Counted from the stretch's first letter, positions 47,690 to 61,097 are shown. The stretch: DNA of 64,000 bases from Euptelea pleiosperma (GCA_035048495.1 CM068543.1:35713096-35777095), one strand, 5' to 3'. Notes: generated from the letters alone by a model not told the origin. Numbers and translations: made by a program.

Positions 47690-50500
47690 CCAACACTGAA
47701 AATGTGTTGAAACTACTGTGTTGGGAGAGATTGAGTCAAATTATAAGGTCCATTTGCGAAAAAGTAGCTCGTTATAGGCTTAGGAGTGTAACCCTCAAAC
47801 AGAGTCTCACTTGAGGCATTCACGCACGAATGGAGCAAACGAGTTCCAACACTCCCCAATCTTGTTCCGACAATTCAAATGTGTAGAAACAATTTATAAT
47901 GGAAGAGATTGAGTCAAAGTACGAGGTCCAATTACGAAAAAATAACTAATTATAAGCTTAGGCTTGTAACACTAAAACTGAGTCCAATTAGAGACATTAA
48001 TGCACGAATAGAGCAAACGTGTTCCGACACTTCCCAATCTTGTTCCAACACTACGAATGTGTTGAAACAATTGTAATAGAGGAGATTGAGTAATAGTACG
48101 AGGTCTAATTGCGATAAAGTATCTAGTTATAGGCTTAAGAATGTAACATTCAAACTATGTCCAATTAAAGACATTGAGACACGAATGGAGCAAACGAGTT
48201 CGGACTATCCACAATCTTGTTCCCACACTTCGAATGTGTTGAAACAGTTATAATAGAGGAGATTGAGTAAAAGTACGAGGTCCAATTGCGAAAAAGTAAC
48301 TAGTTATATGCTTAAGAATGTAACATTAAACTGTGTCCAACTGAAGACATTGACAGGCGAATGGAGCAAACGAGTTCGGACTCTCCACAATCTTATTCCA
48401 ACACTTCATATGTGTTGAAACTATTATAATGGAAGAGATTGAATCAAAGTACGTGGTCCGCTACGAAATGTAGCTAGTTATAGGGTTAGGAATGTAACGC
48501 TCAAATTGTGTCCAATTAGTAACATGGACGCAGGAATGGAGCAAACGAATTCTGACTCTGCCCAATGTTGTTCCAACACTATAAATGTGTTGAAACTATT
48601 GTGTTGGAAGAGATTGAGTCAAATTATAAGGTTAGTGTGCTAAAAAGTAACTCGTTATAGGCTTAGGAGTGTAACCCTCAAACAGAGTCTCACTTGAGAC
48701 ATTCACGCACGAATGGAGCAAACAAGTTCCAACAGTCCCCAATCTTGTTCCGACACTTCTAATGTGTATATACAATTTATAATGGAAGAGATTGAGTCAA
48801 AGTAGAGGTCTGATTACGAAAAAATAACTAATTATAACCGTAGGCTTGTAACACTAAAACTGAGTCCAATTAGAGACATTAATGCACGAATAGAGCAAAC
48901 GAGTTCCGACTCTCCCCAATCTTGTTCCAACACTTCGAATGTGTTGAAACAATTGTAATAGAGGAGATTGAGTAAAAGTACGAGGTCTAATTGCGATAAA
49001 GTATCTAGTTATAGGCTTAAGAATGTAACATTCAAACTATGTCCAATTAAAGACATTGAGACACGAATGGAGCAAATGAGTTCAGACTATCTACAATCTT
49101 GTTCCCACACTTCGAATGTGTTGAAATAGTTATAATAGAGGAGATTGAGTAAAAGTACGAGGTCCAATTGCAAAAAAGTAACTAGTTATAGGCTTAAGAA
49201 TGTAACATTAAACTGTGTCCAATTGAAGACATTGACGGACGAATGGAGCAAACGAGTTCGGACTCTCCACAATCTTATTCCAACACTTCATATGTGTTGA
49301 AACTATTATAATGGAAGAGATTGAGTCAAAGTACGTGGTCCGCTATGAAAAAGTAGCTAGTTATAGGCTTAGGAATGTAACGCTCAAATTGTGTCCAATT
49401 AGTAACATGGACGTAGGAATGGAGCAAACGAATTCTGACTCTGCCCAATGTTGTTCCAACACTATAAATGTGTTGAAACTATTGTGTTGGAAGAGATTGA
49501 GTCAAATTATAAGGTTAGTGTGCTAAAAAGTAACTCGTTATAGGCTTAGGAGTGTAACTCTCAAACAGAGTCTCACTTTAGACATTCACACACAAATGGA
49601 GCAAGCAAACGAGTTCCAACAGTCCCCAATCTTGTTCCGACACTTCAAATGTGTATATACAATTTATAATGGAAGAGATTGAGTCAAAGTAGAGGTCCGA
49701 TTACGAAAAAATAACTAATTATAACCGTAGGCTTGTAACACTAAAACTGAGTCCAATTAGACACATTAACGCACGAATAGAGCAAACGAGTTCCGACTCT
49801 CCCCAATCCTGTTCCAACACTTCGAATGTGTTGAAACAATTGTAATAGAGGAGATTGAGTCAAAATATGAGGTCCAGTTGCGAAAAAGTAACTAAGTATA
49901 CGAATCTAACATTCAAACTGTGTCCAATTAAAAACATTGAGGCACGAATGGAGCAAACGAGTTCGGACTCCCCCCAATTTTCTTGCAACACTTAAAGTGT
50001 ATGGAAAGAATTGTAATGGAAGAGATTGAGTGACAGTACGAGGTCCGGTTGCAAAAAAGTAACTTGTTATAACATTAGGATTGTAATACTCAAACTCAGT
50101 CCAATTTAGACATTGATGCCCGAATGGAGCAAACGAATTCCGACTCTCTCCAATCTTGTTCCAACACTTCAAATGTGTTGAAACAATTGTAATGGAAGAG
50201 ATTGGGTCAAAGTACGAGGTCCACTGCGAAAAAGTAACTAGTTATAGGCTTAGGAATGTAACACTCAAATTGTGTCCAATTAGTAACATGGACGCACGAA
50301 TGGAGCAAATGAATTCTAACTCTCCCCAATCTTGTTACAACACGAAAAATGTGTTTAAACTATTGTGTTGGAAGAGGTTGACTCAAATTATAAGGTCCGT
50401 TTGTGAAAAAGTACCTCGTTATAGGCTTAGGAGTGTAACCCTCAAACAGAGTCTCACTTCAGACAATCATGCACGAATGGAGCAAACGAGTTCCAACAAT
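47690..50500 (-). repeat. Five-monomer higher-order repeat, about 882 bp
   Basis: ACATTGAGACACGAATGGAG lies at 48,171 and 49,053 (offset 882). The TGTGTTGAAACTATTGTGTT-type monomer followed by AAATTATAAGGT recurs near 47,696, 48,583, 49,465 and 50,343 (steps about 887, 882 and 878). The middle copies share GGTTAGTGTGC. This gives roughly three to four tandem copies. Confidence 0.82.
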
Positions 50501-53500
50501 CCCCAATCTTGTTCCGACACTTCAAATTTCTAAAAACAATTTATAATGGAAGAGATTGAGTCAAAGTAGAGGTCTAGTTGCGAAAAAATAACTAATTATA
50601 AGCTTAGGTTTGTAACACTAAAACTGAGTCCAATTAGTGATATTAACACATGAATAGAGCAGACGAGTTCCGACTCTCTCCAATCTTGTTCCAACACTTT
50701 AAATGTGTTGAAACAATTGTAATGGAGGAGATTGAGTCAAAATACGAGGTCCAATTGCAAAAAGTAACTAGTTATAGGCTTCAGAATGTAACATTCAAAC
50801 TGTGTGCAATTAAAGACATTGACGCACGAATGGACCAAACGAGTTCGGGCTCTCCCCAATCTTGTTGCAACACTTCAAATGTGTTGAAAGAATTGTAATC
50901 GAAGAGATTGAGTGAAAGTACGAGGTCCAGTTGCGAAAAAGTTACTTGTTATAAGATTAGGCTTGTAATAGTCCAATTTAGACATTGACGCCCGAATGGA
51001 GCAAACGAGTTCCGATTCTGTCCAATCTTGCTCCAACACTTCAAATGTGTTGAAACAATTGTAATGGAAGAGATTGAGTCAAATACGAGGTCCGCTGCGA
51101 AAAAGTAACAAGTTATAGGCTTAGGAATGTAACACTCAAACTGTGTCCAATTAGTAACAGGGACGCACAAATGGAGCAAACGAGTTCCGACTCTCCCCAA
51201 TCTTATTCCTACACTTAAAATGTGTTGAAATTATAAGATCCGTTTGCGAAAAAGTAACTCATTATAGGCTTAGGAGTGTAAGTAACCCTCAAACAGAGTC
51301 TCACTTGAGACATTCACGCACGAATGGAGCAAACGAGTTCTGACTCTCTCCAATCTTGTTCCAACACTTCAAATGTGTTGAAACAATTGGAAAGAAAGAG
51401 ATTGAGTCAAAGTACGAGGTCCGCGGCGAAAAAGTAACTAGTTATAGGCTTAGGAATGTAACACTCAAATTGTGTCCAATTAGTAATATGGACGCACGAA
51501 TGGAGCAAACAAATTCTGACTCTCCCCAATCTTCTTCCGACACTGTAAATGTGTTCAAACTATTGTGTTGGAAGAGATTGAGTCAAATTATAAGGTCCGT
51601 TTATGAAAAACTAACTCGTTATAGGCTTAGGAGTGTAACCCTCAAACAGAGTCTCACTTGAGACATTCACGCACCAATGGAGGAAGCGAGTTCCAACAAT
51701 CCCCCATCTTGTTTCGACCCTCGAAATTTGTAGAAACAATTTAAAATGCAAGAGATTGAGTCAAAGTAGAGCTCCAGTTGTGAAAATATAACTAATTATA
51801 AGCTTAGGATTGTAACACTAAAACTAAGTGCAATTAGAGATATTAACGCACGAATAGACCAAACGAGTTCCGACTCTCCCCAATCTTGTTCTAGTTATAG
51901 GCTTAAGAACGTAACATTCAAACTGTGTCCAATTAAAGACATTGATGCACGAATGGACCAAACGAGTTCGGACTCTCCCCAATCTTGTTGCAACACTTCA
52001 AATGTGTTGAAAGAACTGTAATGGAAGAGATCGAATGAAAGTATGTGGTCCGGTTGCGAAAAAGTAACTTGTTATAAGATTAGGCTTGTACTCAAATTGA
52101 GTCCAATTTAGACATTGACGCCCGATTGGAACAAACGAGTTCCGACTCTCTCTAATCTTGTTCCAACACTTCAAATGTGTTGAAACAATTAAAATGAAAG
52201 AGATTGAGTCAAATACGAGGTCCGCTACGAAAAACTTACTAGTTATAGGCTTTGGAATGTAACACTCTAACTGTGTCTAATTAGTAACATGGACACACGA
52301 ATGGAGTAAACGACTTCCGAATCTCCGCAATATTGTTCCAACACTTTGAATGTGTTGAAGCAATTGTAATAGAGGAGATTGAGTCAAAATACGAGGTCCG
52401 CGGTGAAAAAGAAACTAGTTATAGGTTTAGGAATGTGACACACAAATTGTGTCCAATTAGTAACATGGACGCACGAATGGAGCGAACGAGTTCCGACTCT
52501 CCCCAATCTTATTCCTACACTTAAAATGTGTTGAAACTATTGTGTTGGAAGTGATTGAGTCAAATTATAAGATCCGTTTGCAAAAAAGTAACTCGTTATA
52601 GACTTAGGAGTGTAACCCTCAAACAGAGTCTCACTTGAGACATTCACGCACGAATGGAACAAACGAGTTCCAGCAGTCCCCAATCTGGTTCCGACACTTC
52701 AAATGTGTATAAAAAATTTAAAATGGAAGAGATTGAATCAAAGTAGAGGTCCGGTTGAGAAAAAAGAAATAATTATAAGCTTAGGCTTGTAACACTAAAA
52801 CTGAGTCGAATTAGAGACATTAACGCACGAATAGAGCAAACAAGTTCCGACTCTCTCCAATCTTATTCCAACACTTCAAATGTGCTGAAACAATTGTAAT
52901 AGAGGAGATTAAGTGAAAGTACGAGGTCCAATTGCGAAAAAGTAACTAGTTATAGGCTTAAGAATATAACATTCAAACTGTGTCCAATTAAAGACATTGA
53001 CGCACGAATGGAGCAAACGAGTTTGGAGTCTCCCCAATCTTGTTCCAACGGTTCAAATGTGTTGACAGAATTGTAATCGAAGAGATTGAGTGAAAGTACG
53101 AGGTCCGATTGCGAAAAAGGAACTTGTTATAAGATTAGGCTTGTAATACTCGAACTGAGTCCAATTTAGACATTGACGCCCGAATGGAGCAAAAGAGTTC
53201 TGATTCTCTCCAATCTTGCTCCAACACTTCAAATGTGTTGAAACAATTGTAATGGAAGAGATTGAGTCAAATACGAGGTCCGCTGCGAAAAAGTAACAAG
53301 TATAGGCTTAGGAATGTAACACTCAAACTGTGTCCAATTAGTAACATGGACGCACAAATGGAGCAAACGAGTTCCGACTCTCCCCAATATTATTCCTACA
53401 CTTAAAATGTGTTGAAATTATAAGTTCCGTTTGTGAAAAAGTAACTCGTTATAGGCTTATGAGTGTAACCCTCAAATTGAGTCTCACTTGAGACATTCAC

Positions 53501-54073
53501 GCACGAATGGAGCAAACAAGTTCTGACTCTCTCCAATCTTTTTCCAACACTTCAAATGTGTTGAAACAATTGGAAAGGAAGAGATTGAGTCAAAGTACGA
53601 GGTGCGCTGCGGAAAAGTAACTAGCTATAGGCTTAGGAATGTAACACTCAAATTGTGTCCAATTAGTAATAATGACGCACGAATGGAGCAAACGAATTCT
53701 GACTCTCCCCAATCTTGTTCCGACACTATAAATGTGTTGATACTATTGTGTTGGAAGAGATTGAGTCAAATTATAAGGTCCATTTACGAAAAACTAACTC
53801 GTTATACGCTTAGGAGTGTAACCCTCAAACAGAGTCTCACTTGAAACATTCACGCACGAATGGAGCAAACGAGTTCCAACAATCCCCCATCTTGTATCGA
53901 CACTTGAAATTTGTAAAAACAATTTAAAATGCAAGAGATTCAGTCAAAGTAGAGCTCCGATTGCGAAAATATAACTAATTTTAAGCTTAGGATTGTAACA
54001 CTAAAACTGAGTCCAATTAGAGATATTAACGCACGAATAGAGCAAACGAGTTCCGACTCTCCCCACTCTTGTT

Positions 54074-54271
54074 CTAGTTATAGGCTTAAGAATGTAACAT
54101 TCAAACAGTGTCCAATTGAAGACATTGAAGCACGAATGGACCAAACGAGTTTGGACTCTCCCCACTCTTGTTCTAGTTATAGGCTTAAGAATGTAACATT
54201 CGAACTGTGTCCAATTCAAGACATTGATGCATGAATGGACCAAACGAGTTTGGACTCTCCCCAATCTTGTT
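54074..54271 (-). repeat. 99-bp short monomers in array B
   Basis: CTAGTTATAGGCTTAAG starts at 54,074 and 54,173, exactly 99 bp apart. The units are monomers that have lost about 78 bp between the TCTTGTTC and CTAGTTATAGG words. Similar short units occur near 51,890, 56,348 and 59,905. Because 99 = 3 x 33 an ORF runs through them, but nothing suggests a protein. Confidence 0.88.
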
Positions 54272-56413
54272 GCAACACTTCAAATGTGTTGAAACAAGAG
54301 ATCGAGTGAAAGTACGTGGTCCGGTTGCGAAAAAGTAACTTGTTATAAGATTAGGCTTGTACTCAAATTCAGTCCAATTTAGACATTGACGCCCGATTGG
54401 AACAAACGAGTTCCGACTCTCTCCAGTCTTGTTCCAACACTTCAAATGTGTTGAAACAATTGAAATGAAAGAGATTGAGTCAAATACGAGGTCCGCTGCA
54501 AAAAACTGACTAGTTATAGGCTTAGGAATGTAACACTCTAGTTGTGTCTAATTAGTAACATGGACGCACGAATGGAGTAAACGACTTCCGACTCTCCGCA
54601 ATATTGTTCCAACACTTCGAATGTGTTGAAACAATTGTAATAGAGGAGATTGAGTCAAAATACGAGGTCCGCGGCGAAAAAGTAACTAGTTATAGGTTTA
54701 GGAATGTGACACACAAATTGTGTCCAATTAGTAACATGGACGCACGAATGGAGCGAACGAGTTCCGACTCTCCCCCAATCTTATTCTTACACTTAAAATG
54801 TGCTGAAACTATTGTGTTGGAAGTGATTGAGTCAAATTATAAGATCCGTTTGCGCAAAAGTAACTCGTTATAGGCTTAGGAGTGTAACCCTCAAACAGAG
54901 TCTCACTTGAGACATTCACGCACGAATGGAGCAAACGAGTTCCAGCAGTCCCCAATCTTGTTCCGACTCATCAAATGTGTATAAAAAATTTATAATGGAA
55001 GAGATTCAATAGAAGTAGAGGTCCGGTTGAGAAAAAAGAAATAATTATAAGCTTAGGCTTGTAACACTAAAACTGAGTCGAATTAGAGACATCAACGCAC
55101 GAATAGAGCAAACAAGTTCCGACTCTCTCCAATCTTGTTCCAACACTTCAAATGTGTTGAAACAATTGTAATAGAGGAGATTAAGTGAAAGTACGAGGTG
55201 CAATTGCGAAAAAGTAACTAGTTGTAGGCTTAATAAGAATATAACATTCAAATTGTGTCCAATTAAAGACATTGACTCACGAATGGACCAAATGAGTTTG
55301 GAGTCTCCCCAATCTTGTTCCAACAGTTCAAATATGTTGAAAGAATTGTAATCGAAGAGATTGAGTGAAAGTACGAGGTCCGGTTGCGAAAAAGTAACTT
55401 GTTATAAGATTAGGCTTGTAATACTCAAACTGAGTCCAATTTAGACATTGACGCCCGAATGGAGCAAACGAGTTCCGATTCTCTCCAATCTTGTTCCAAC
55501 ACTTCAAATGTGTTGAAACAATTGTAATGGAAGAGATTGAGTCAAATACGAGGTCCGCTGCGAAAAAGTAACAAGTTATAGGCTTAGGAATGTAACACTC
55601 AAACTGTGTCCAATTAGTAACATGGACGCGCAAATGGAGCAAACGAGTTCCGACTCTCCCCAATCTTATTCCTACACTTAAAATGTGTTGAAATTATAAG
55701 ATCCGTTTGCGAAAAAGTAACTCGTTATAGGCTTAGGAGTGTAACCCTCAAATTGAGTCTCACTTGAGACATTCACGCACGAATGGAGCAAACGAATTCT
55801 GACTCTCTCCAATCTTTTTCCAATACTTCAAATGTGTTGAAACAATTGGAAAGGAAGAGATTGAGTCAAAGTACGAGGTCCGCTGCGAAAAAGTAACTAG
55901 TTATAGGCTTAGGAATGTAACACTCAAATTGTGTCCAATTAGTAATATGGACGCACGAATGGAGCAAACGAATTTTGACTCTCCCCAATCTTGTTCCGAC
56001 ACTATAAATTTGTTGAAACTATTGCGTTGGACGAGATTGAGTCAAATTATAAGGTCCATTTATGAAAAACTAACTCGTTATAGGCTTAGGAGTGTAACCC
56101 TCAAATAGAGTCTCACTTGAAACATTCACGCATGAATGGAGCAAACGAGTTCCAACAATCCCCCATCTTGTTTCGACACTTGAAATTTGTAGAAACAATT
56201 TAAAATGCAAGAGATTGAGTCAAAGTAGAGCTCCGATTGCGAAAATATAACTAATTTTAAGCTTAGGATTGTAACACTAAAACTGAGTCCAATTAGAGAT
56301 ATTAACGCACGAATAGAGCAAACGAGTTCCGACTCTCCCCACTCTTGTTCTAGTTATAGGCGTAAGAATGTAACATTCAAACTGTGTCCAATTCAAGACA
56401 TTGACGCACGAAT

Positions 56414-56418
56414 GGACC
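56414..56418. repeat. Target-site duplication of solo LTR copy 2, left
   Basis: GGACC before TGTCACGCCCC, repeated at 59,871-59,875 after GGGTATTACA. Joining the flanks restores GAATGGACCAAACGAG. Confidence 0.93.
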
Positions 56419-57369
56419 TGTCACGCCCCGAATCCGGATACCCAGATACGACCCTAAAATCCGTGGATCGACCGTACCCGAACCCAAAGGTGATCAATGA
56501 ATGTCCCCTAGTGGTCCAATTAGGCCAATTAGACTACTAAGGTTCATTCGAAAACCGACTAAGTAAAAGTAGAAAAGATGTAGGAAACAAATAATTAAAA
56601 TAATTTATAATTCAAATAATTCAATCAATCAACTAAATGTAGAGAGATGGAAGTAAGAACATGCTCTCAATCAAAGGCTTATATGCCCGTGAAAATAAAT
56701 AAATAATGTTATAAAATAATCAAATACAACTTTCTAAAGTGTGGGATCGACTCCCAAATCCTCGCCGATCTCCTCGAATGCACCGAAGTCTTTCGTCTCA
56801 AAATCATCTCACGTACTCGGCTCCTCAAAATCTAAAAATGGTATCGGTGTAGCACCGTGAGCCGAGGCCCAGTAATACAACAGTGTGCATGGTTGATATC
56901 ATACTATACAAGTTTTTTTAATCAAGGTATGCATCTCAATCGTATAATAAGGATGGCATGAATATGAGGATGAATGCAGATGAGTAAGGGATGCCAATGC
57001 AACTAGTACCCATAACCACATAGGGTCTCTATCTCCTTCCCGCACTGGGAGCGGTCTCATCGACCCATCTGTAGGATATAATAACATCTGGGGCCTTTCA
57101 CCCTAGGGTACCGAACCCTGATTAATTGATAAAACCAATATAAATGTATATAATATACTTCAACCCCGTTCCCTTATGCACCCCTTATATGAAATGACGT
57201 GATGATCATAGTATGATAACAAGATGGTACTAGGGTTACATGGTATATGCACACATGTATTTAACATTTAAATAAGAATATAAAATAAACACATGATCAT
57301 TAAAAGTGATAACATGGAAACGAATTAGAGTTAAACATGAATAACATGAAATAAACACCGAAGGTCACG

Positions 57370-57818
57370 ATCAGCACAGATGAACAATATAAGTGGAAAT
57401 CACAAGGCAATCCAACACACTATGGCCGAACCCTATGAGGGATCTATGACACAAGGTCGAACCCTAAAGAGGGATCCAAGACACTTGGCCGAACCCTATG
57501 AGGGATCCAAGACACATGGGTGGGATCCCCATGCATACAAGTATAGGTAGAACCATCTAGGTATAATAGTCAGTAAGACATGACCAAATATCACAATCAA
57601 CATCGATGAATAATATAAGTGAAAATCGCAAGAGAATCCAATACGTCATGGCCGAACTCTATGAGGGATTCATGACACAAGGTCGAACCCTAAAGAGGGA
57701 TCCAAGACACTTGGCCGAACCCTATGAGAGATCCAAAATACTTAGGTGGGATCCCCATGCATACAGGTATAGGTCAAACCATCTAGGGTTTAGTCAAACA
57801 ATAAGGTTAAAACCTTAA
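57370..57818. repeat. 226-bp tandem duplication inside solo LTR copy 2
   Basis: Units begin at 57,370 and 57,596 with ATCA(G/A)CA...GATGAA; each holds the GGCCGAACCCTATGAG and GGATCC words. It corresponds to 27,832-28,280. Confidence 0.86.
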
Positions 57819-57890
57819 TAGTTAATAATCATGACCGAACCACGAACAATTAATAGGTTTTTTACAAAAAATGTACTGCATTATAAAAAT

Positions 57891-58560
57891 CATAACTAAA
57901 TAAATATGCATTAGAAAAATATAAACTCAATGGATTTAAAAACTAGATTCACAGAGGTTTTAGGAAAAATAAATAGAAAAATATTCGATTCAAAATATAG
58001 GTCAAAACTCTTAATTAATTGGGCCGGACAGAATCTGGGATACAGAAAAGTCCCGCACATTGTAAAGTTATAACTAAATAAATAATTATTAGAAAAATAA
58101 AAACTCAATTAATTTGAAAACTAAATTCATATAAGTATCTATGAAAAATAATTAAAAAAATATTTAGATTAAAAATATAGATCGAAATCCCAAGTGAAGT
58201 AGACCGTATAAAATCTGAAATTTTGAGTTTTATAGAAAAGTCCAACACGTTTGAAAAATCATAACTTAATCAATACAAATCAGAAAAATACAAACTCAAA
58301 GGTTCTAGAAACTAGATTGATAGAGGTATCTGTGAAAAATAATTAGAAAAATATTTAGATTAAAAATATAGATCGAAATCTCAAGTGAAGTGGACCGTGT
58401 AAAATCTAAAATTCTGGATTTTTTTGGTAAAGTCCAACAACTTAGAAAAATCATAACTTAATCAATACAAATCAGAAAAATACAAACTAAACGGTTTTGG
58501 AAAATAGATTCAAAAAGGTATTTAAAAAAAATAATTATAAAATATAACAAAAATCATAAA
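57891..58560. repeat. About 190-bp AT-rich tandem repeats inside solo LTR copy 2
   Basis: Unit starts (CATAAC or TATAAC) are at 57,891, 58,069, 58,260 and 58,452, with steps of 178, 191 and 192. There are four units, one fewer than in copy 1. Confidence 0.86.
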
Positions 58561-58749
58561 GAACATAATCATCCATTATAGGTACAAAATAGACCATGGC
58601 CAAACCCATCATGGTGGCCCAAAATAAAGATCAACCCAATAAGAATAAAGTAAATATTGTTGAAATTAATTTATAATGAGTATCAACCATTAACTAATGA
58701 AAGAGAAACAAAATCTTGAAGAAAAATAAGTATAGGATGGATCAAGCGC

Positions 58750-59070
58750 ACTTACCTTAAGATTTCTTGAACTTTAATGAAAATCAAAAGTTTCTTCAAA
58801 TTTGAAAGTCGTCGGATCGTCCTCTCTTCGGAGTATGTTCTTCAAATCGGAGTTCCCGTCAATTCTCCCTTCTTGCTCGAGTGCGATCGGTGCCCGGATG
58901 AATGTTTAATGGAGCTTGCTCTATTCTTCAATGGAGTTGGGTTTGTGAAAGCTTCTAAAGCTTTAGGATTTTCATAAATAGGTTTAGGGAAGGATTAGGG
59001 TTTCTATTTTGTTGAAATTCGTAACTATCAAAGGGATGACTTTTTCAACCCTCAAAAACTTATATTTTAC
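58750..59070 (-). promoter_or_regulatory. Minus-strand leader and splice donor in solo LTR copy 2
   Basis: The same arrangement as in copy 1: GGGCCCA words, a weaker TATA region (TGTAAAATATAAG near 59,058-59,070), the telo-box GAAACCCTAATCC near 59,000, a leader of about 250 bases, then GTAAGTGCGC with the donor at 58,755. The leader and donor are conserved between copies that otherwise differ by indels. Confidence 0.45.
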
Positions 59071-59870
59071 ACTATTAATGGGTTAGAAATGGGCCCAAGG
59101 CCCATATACATCAATAGGCTTCATTTACTAATATTATTAAGCCCTAAAGGCCTCTAAATTAGCCATATAGGCCCACCCAACAATCATAACACAAATAATT
59201 ATAAATTAATTCAATTAAACTATATTATATAATTTAAAAGTCTATACAATAAGGTATTGATATATGTCACACACACAAATCACATAAAAGTAGTCTAAAT
59301 ACATAAAAATCATAAAAAAACGTTCAAAGCACCGAAAAAGTGTCAAATGACATTGGAATGACCCGAAAATAATTTGCGGTCCCACGCTCCTATTAAATAA
59401 ATAAAATATAATTAAATATTATTTTTGAAAAATATGCGAATGGTAGGAAGTTCAAAAATTATAAAAATACTATTTTTGTCAAAATCTTCCAAAATCTTCG
59501 ACTAGAGTTTTTATGTCTCAGAAAAGCTTCCAAATTTCACAGGTAAGTAGGTAAGGATAAAATAGGAATATTTTTGGTGTCTTGGGCCCACAAAATAATT
59601 TTTGTATAAAAGTTTTAGAATGTTAGTTGCGGCAAGAAAAAGTCCCCTGCAAGTTATGATTCATTATTTTTAGTATGAATTTAACCCTAAAGAGCGAGTT
59701 TCAAAAATAACAGGTTTTTCAAAGTTGTCAGAATGAAACCAAATTAAATACACATACTCATACATGATATTAAACAATAAAAATAATAATAAGAGTTTGA
59801 AAAAGTTTCAGATTTTCATTATTAGGTGAATTTACCATAATACCCTAGAACGAAAGTTCAGGGTATTACA

Positions 59871-60594
59871 GGACCAAACGAGTGTGGACTATCCCCACTC
59901 TTGTTCTAGTTATAGGCTTAAGAATGTAACATTCAAACTGTGTCCAATTCAAGACATTGACGCACGAATGGACCAAACGAGTTTGGACTCTCCCCAATCT
60001 TGTTGCAACACTTCAAATGTGTTGAAAGAATTGTAATGGAAGAGATCGAGTGAAAGTATGTGGTCCGATTGCGAAAAAGTAACTTGTTATAACATTAGGC
60101 TTGTACTCAAATTGAGTCCAATTTAGACATTGACGCCCGATTGGAACAAACGAGTTCCGACTCTCTCCAGTCTTGTTCCAACACTTCAAATGTGTTGAAA
60201 CAATTGAAATGAAAGAGATTGAGTCAAATACGAGGTCCGCTGTGAAAAACTGACTAGTTATAGGCCTAGGAATGTAACACTCTAACTGTGTCTAATTAGT
60301 AACATGGACGCACGAATGGAGTAAACGACTTCTGACTCTCCGCAATATTGTTCCAACACTTCGAATGTGTTGAAACAATTGTAATAGAGGAGATTGAGTC
60401 AAAATACGAGGTCCGCGGCAAAAAAGTAACTAGTTATAGGTTTAGGAATGTGACACACAAATTGTGTCCAATTAGTAACATGGACGCACGAATGGAGCGA
60501 ATGAGTTCCGACTCTCCCCAATCTTATTCCTACACTTAAAATGTGTTGAAACTATTGTGTTGGAAGTGATTGAGTCAAATTATAAGATCCGTTT
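59871..60594 (-). repeat. 177-bp satellite, array B, second segment
   Basis: About four reversed monomers, the first a short 99-bp-type unit. The CTCCGCAATATTG marker is at 60,340. The monomer is cut off at 60,594 (AAGATCCGTTT without the expected GCGAAAAAG) by the next LTR. No gene is seen. Confidence 0.95.
60590..60594. repeat. Putative target duplication of the right-edge LTR element
   Basis: CGTTT directly precedes TGAAAGTAGG. The partner copy would lie beyond the window, so this is a prediction only. Confidence 0.4.
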
Positions 60595-61005
60595 TGAAAG
60601 TAGGATTTTTCCGTCGTTGAGAGAACAACCCTAATCTCAATACATTTTTTAATTTCGATCTGATTTAATTCTTGCAAAAGTATGAACTTTGTATAGGGAT
60701 TCGTGTCGGATGTCGATCCGCACTCGGGGTTAGTGTGTGTAATTCAAAAACATGAAATGACGGATTGTTGCGAGCAAAATAGAGAGGTGAGAATTGTGAT
60801 TAAAAGTGATTTTAAAACATTATTATTTTTTTAGAGGATTATCTCTAACCACGGATAACTACATTAACAAAGATAATAAACAAAAGATGTAAATAACTTG
60901 AACTAATTTATTCATGAATCCAAAAACAATTACAAAATCTGCGTCACAATGAGCAATAAAACAACCTAACTAAAAAGCGAATAAAAAAAATGATAGAGAG
61001 ATAAA

Positions 61006-61095
61006 CTAATTTTTGAGAGAGAAAACTAGGGAGAGAAACTAAATGAGAAGGAGAGAGAAAGTCCTAGAGAGAGAAGAGAGATTTTTTTTTTTTTG
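61006..61095. repeat. GA-rich low-complexity tract
   Basis: GAGAGAGA-type sequence followed by a run of T at about 61,081-61,094. It corresponds to the CT tract of the copy at 23,814. Confidence 0.85.
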
Positions 61096-61097
61096 GA

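Larger units (their letters stand above)
46480..56418 (-). repeat. 177-bp satellite, array B, reversed and diverged subfamily
   Basis: About 56 monomers in reverse orientation. The word CAAACGAGTT marks units at 46,635, 46,806, 46,982 and, further on, 47,659, 47,836, 48,013 and 48,191, with steps of mostly 175-178 bp. Consistent differences from array A (read in the A direction) are AACTCGTTTG for AACAAGTTTG and GGGGAGAGTC for GGGACAGTC. It is therefore a separate subfamily and not a recent inversion of the neighbouring A monomers. Higher-order periods of about 882 bp (47.7-50.5 kb) and 2.27-2.29 kb (52-60 kb) are visible. A short 151-bp step occurs near 47,176. No gene is seen. Confidence 0.95.
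52325..56418 (-). repeat. About 2.28-kb higher-order repeat of array B
   Basis: The marker CTCCGCAATATTGTTCC sits at 52,325, 54,596 and 60,340. The first step is 2,271 bp; the second is 2,287 bp once the LTR at 56,419 and its 5-bp duplication are removed. Each unit holds ordinary monomers plus one or two short 99-bp ones. The block continues at 59,871-60,594. Confidence 0.83.
56419..59870 (-). mobile_element. Solo LTR, same family as 26,891-30,051, copy 2
   Basis: A 3,452-bp insertion with TG...CA ends and a GGACC duplication. It is collinear with copy 1 and very similar along its length. Its minus-strand start is TGTAATACCCTGAAC, one base different from copy 1. Relative to copy 1 it keeps 493 bp between two GGGCCCA words (59,091 and 59,584) and lacks one 190-bp unit (units start at 57,891, 58,069, 58,260 and 58,452). 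The 226-bp tandem pair is at 57,370-57,818. The two copies lie in the same chromosomal orientation but in satellite arrays of opposite orientation. No internal retroviral-type genes are present. Confidence 0.88.

Noticed and set aside
46480..56418. Array B as a second, unrelated satellite
   Set aside because: Read in reverse complement it keeps the monomer landmarks in order (GTTACATTCCTAAGCC, TTTTTCGCA, GACTCAATCTCTTCC, GTTTCAACACATT), so it is a subfamily of the same satellite.
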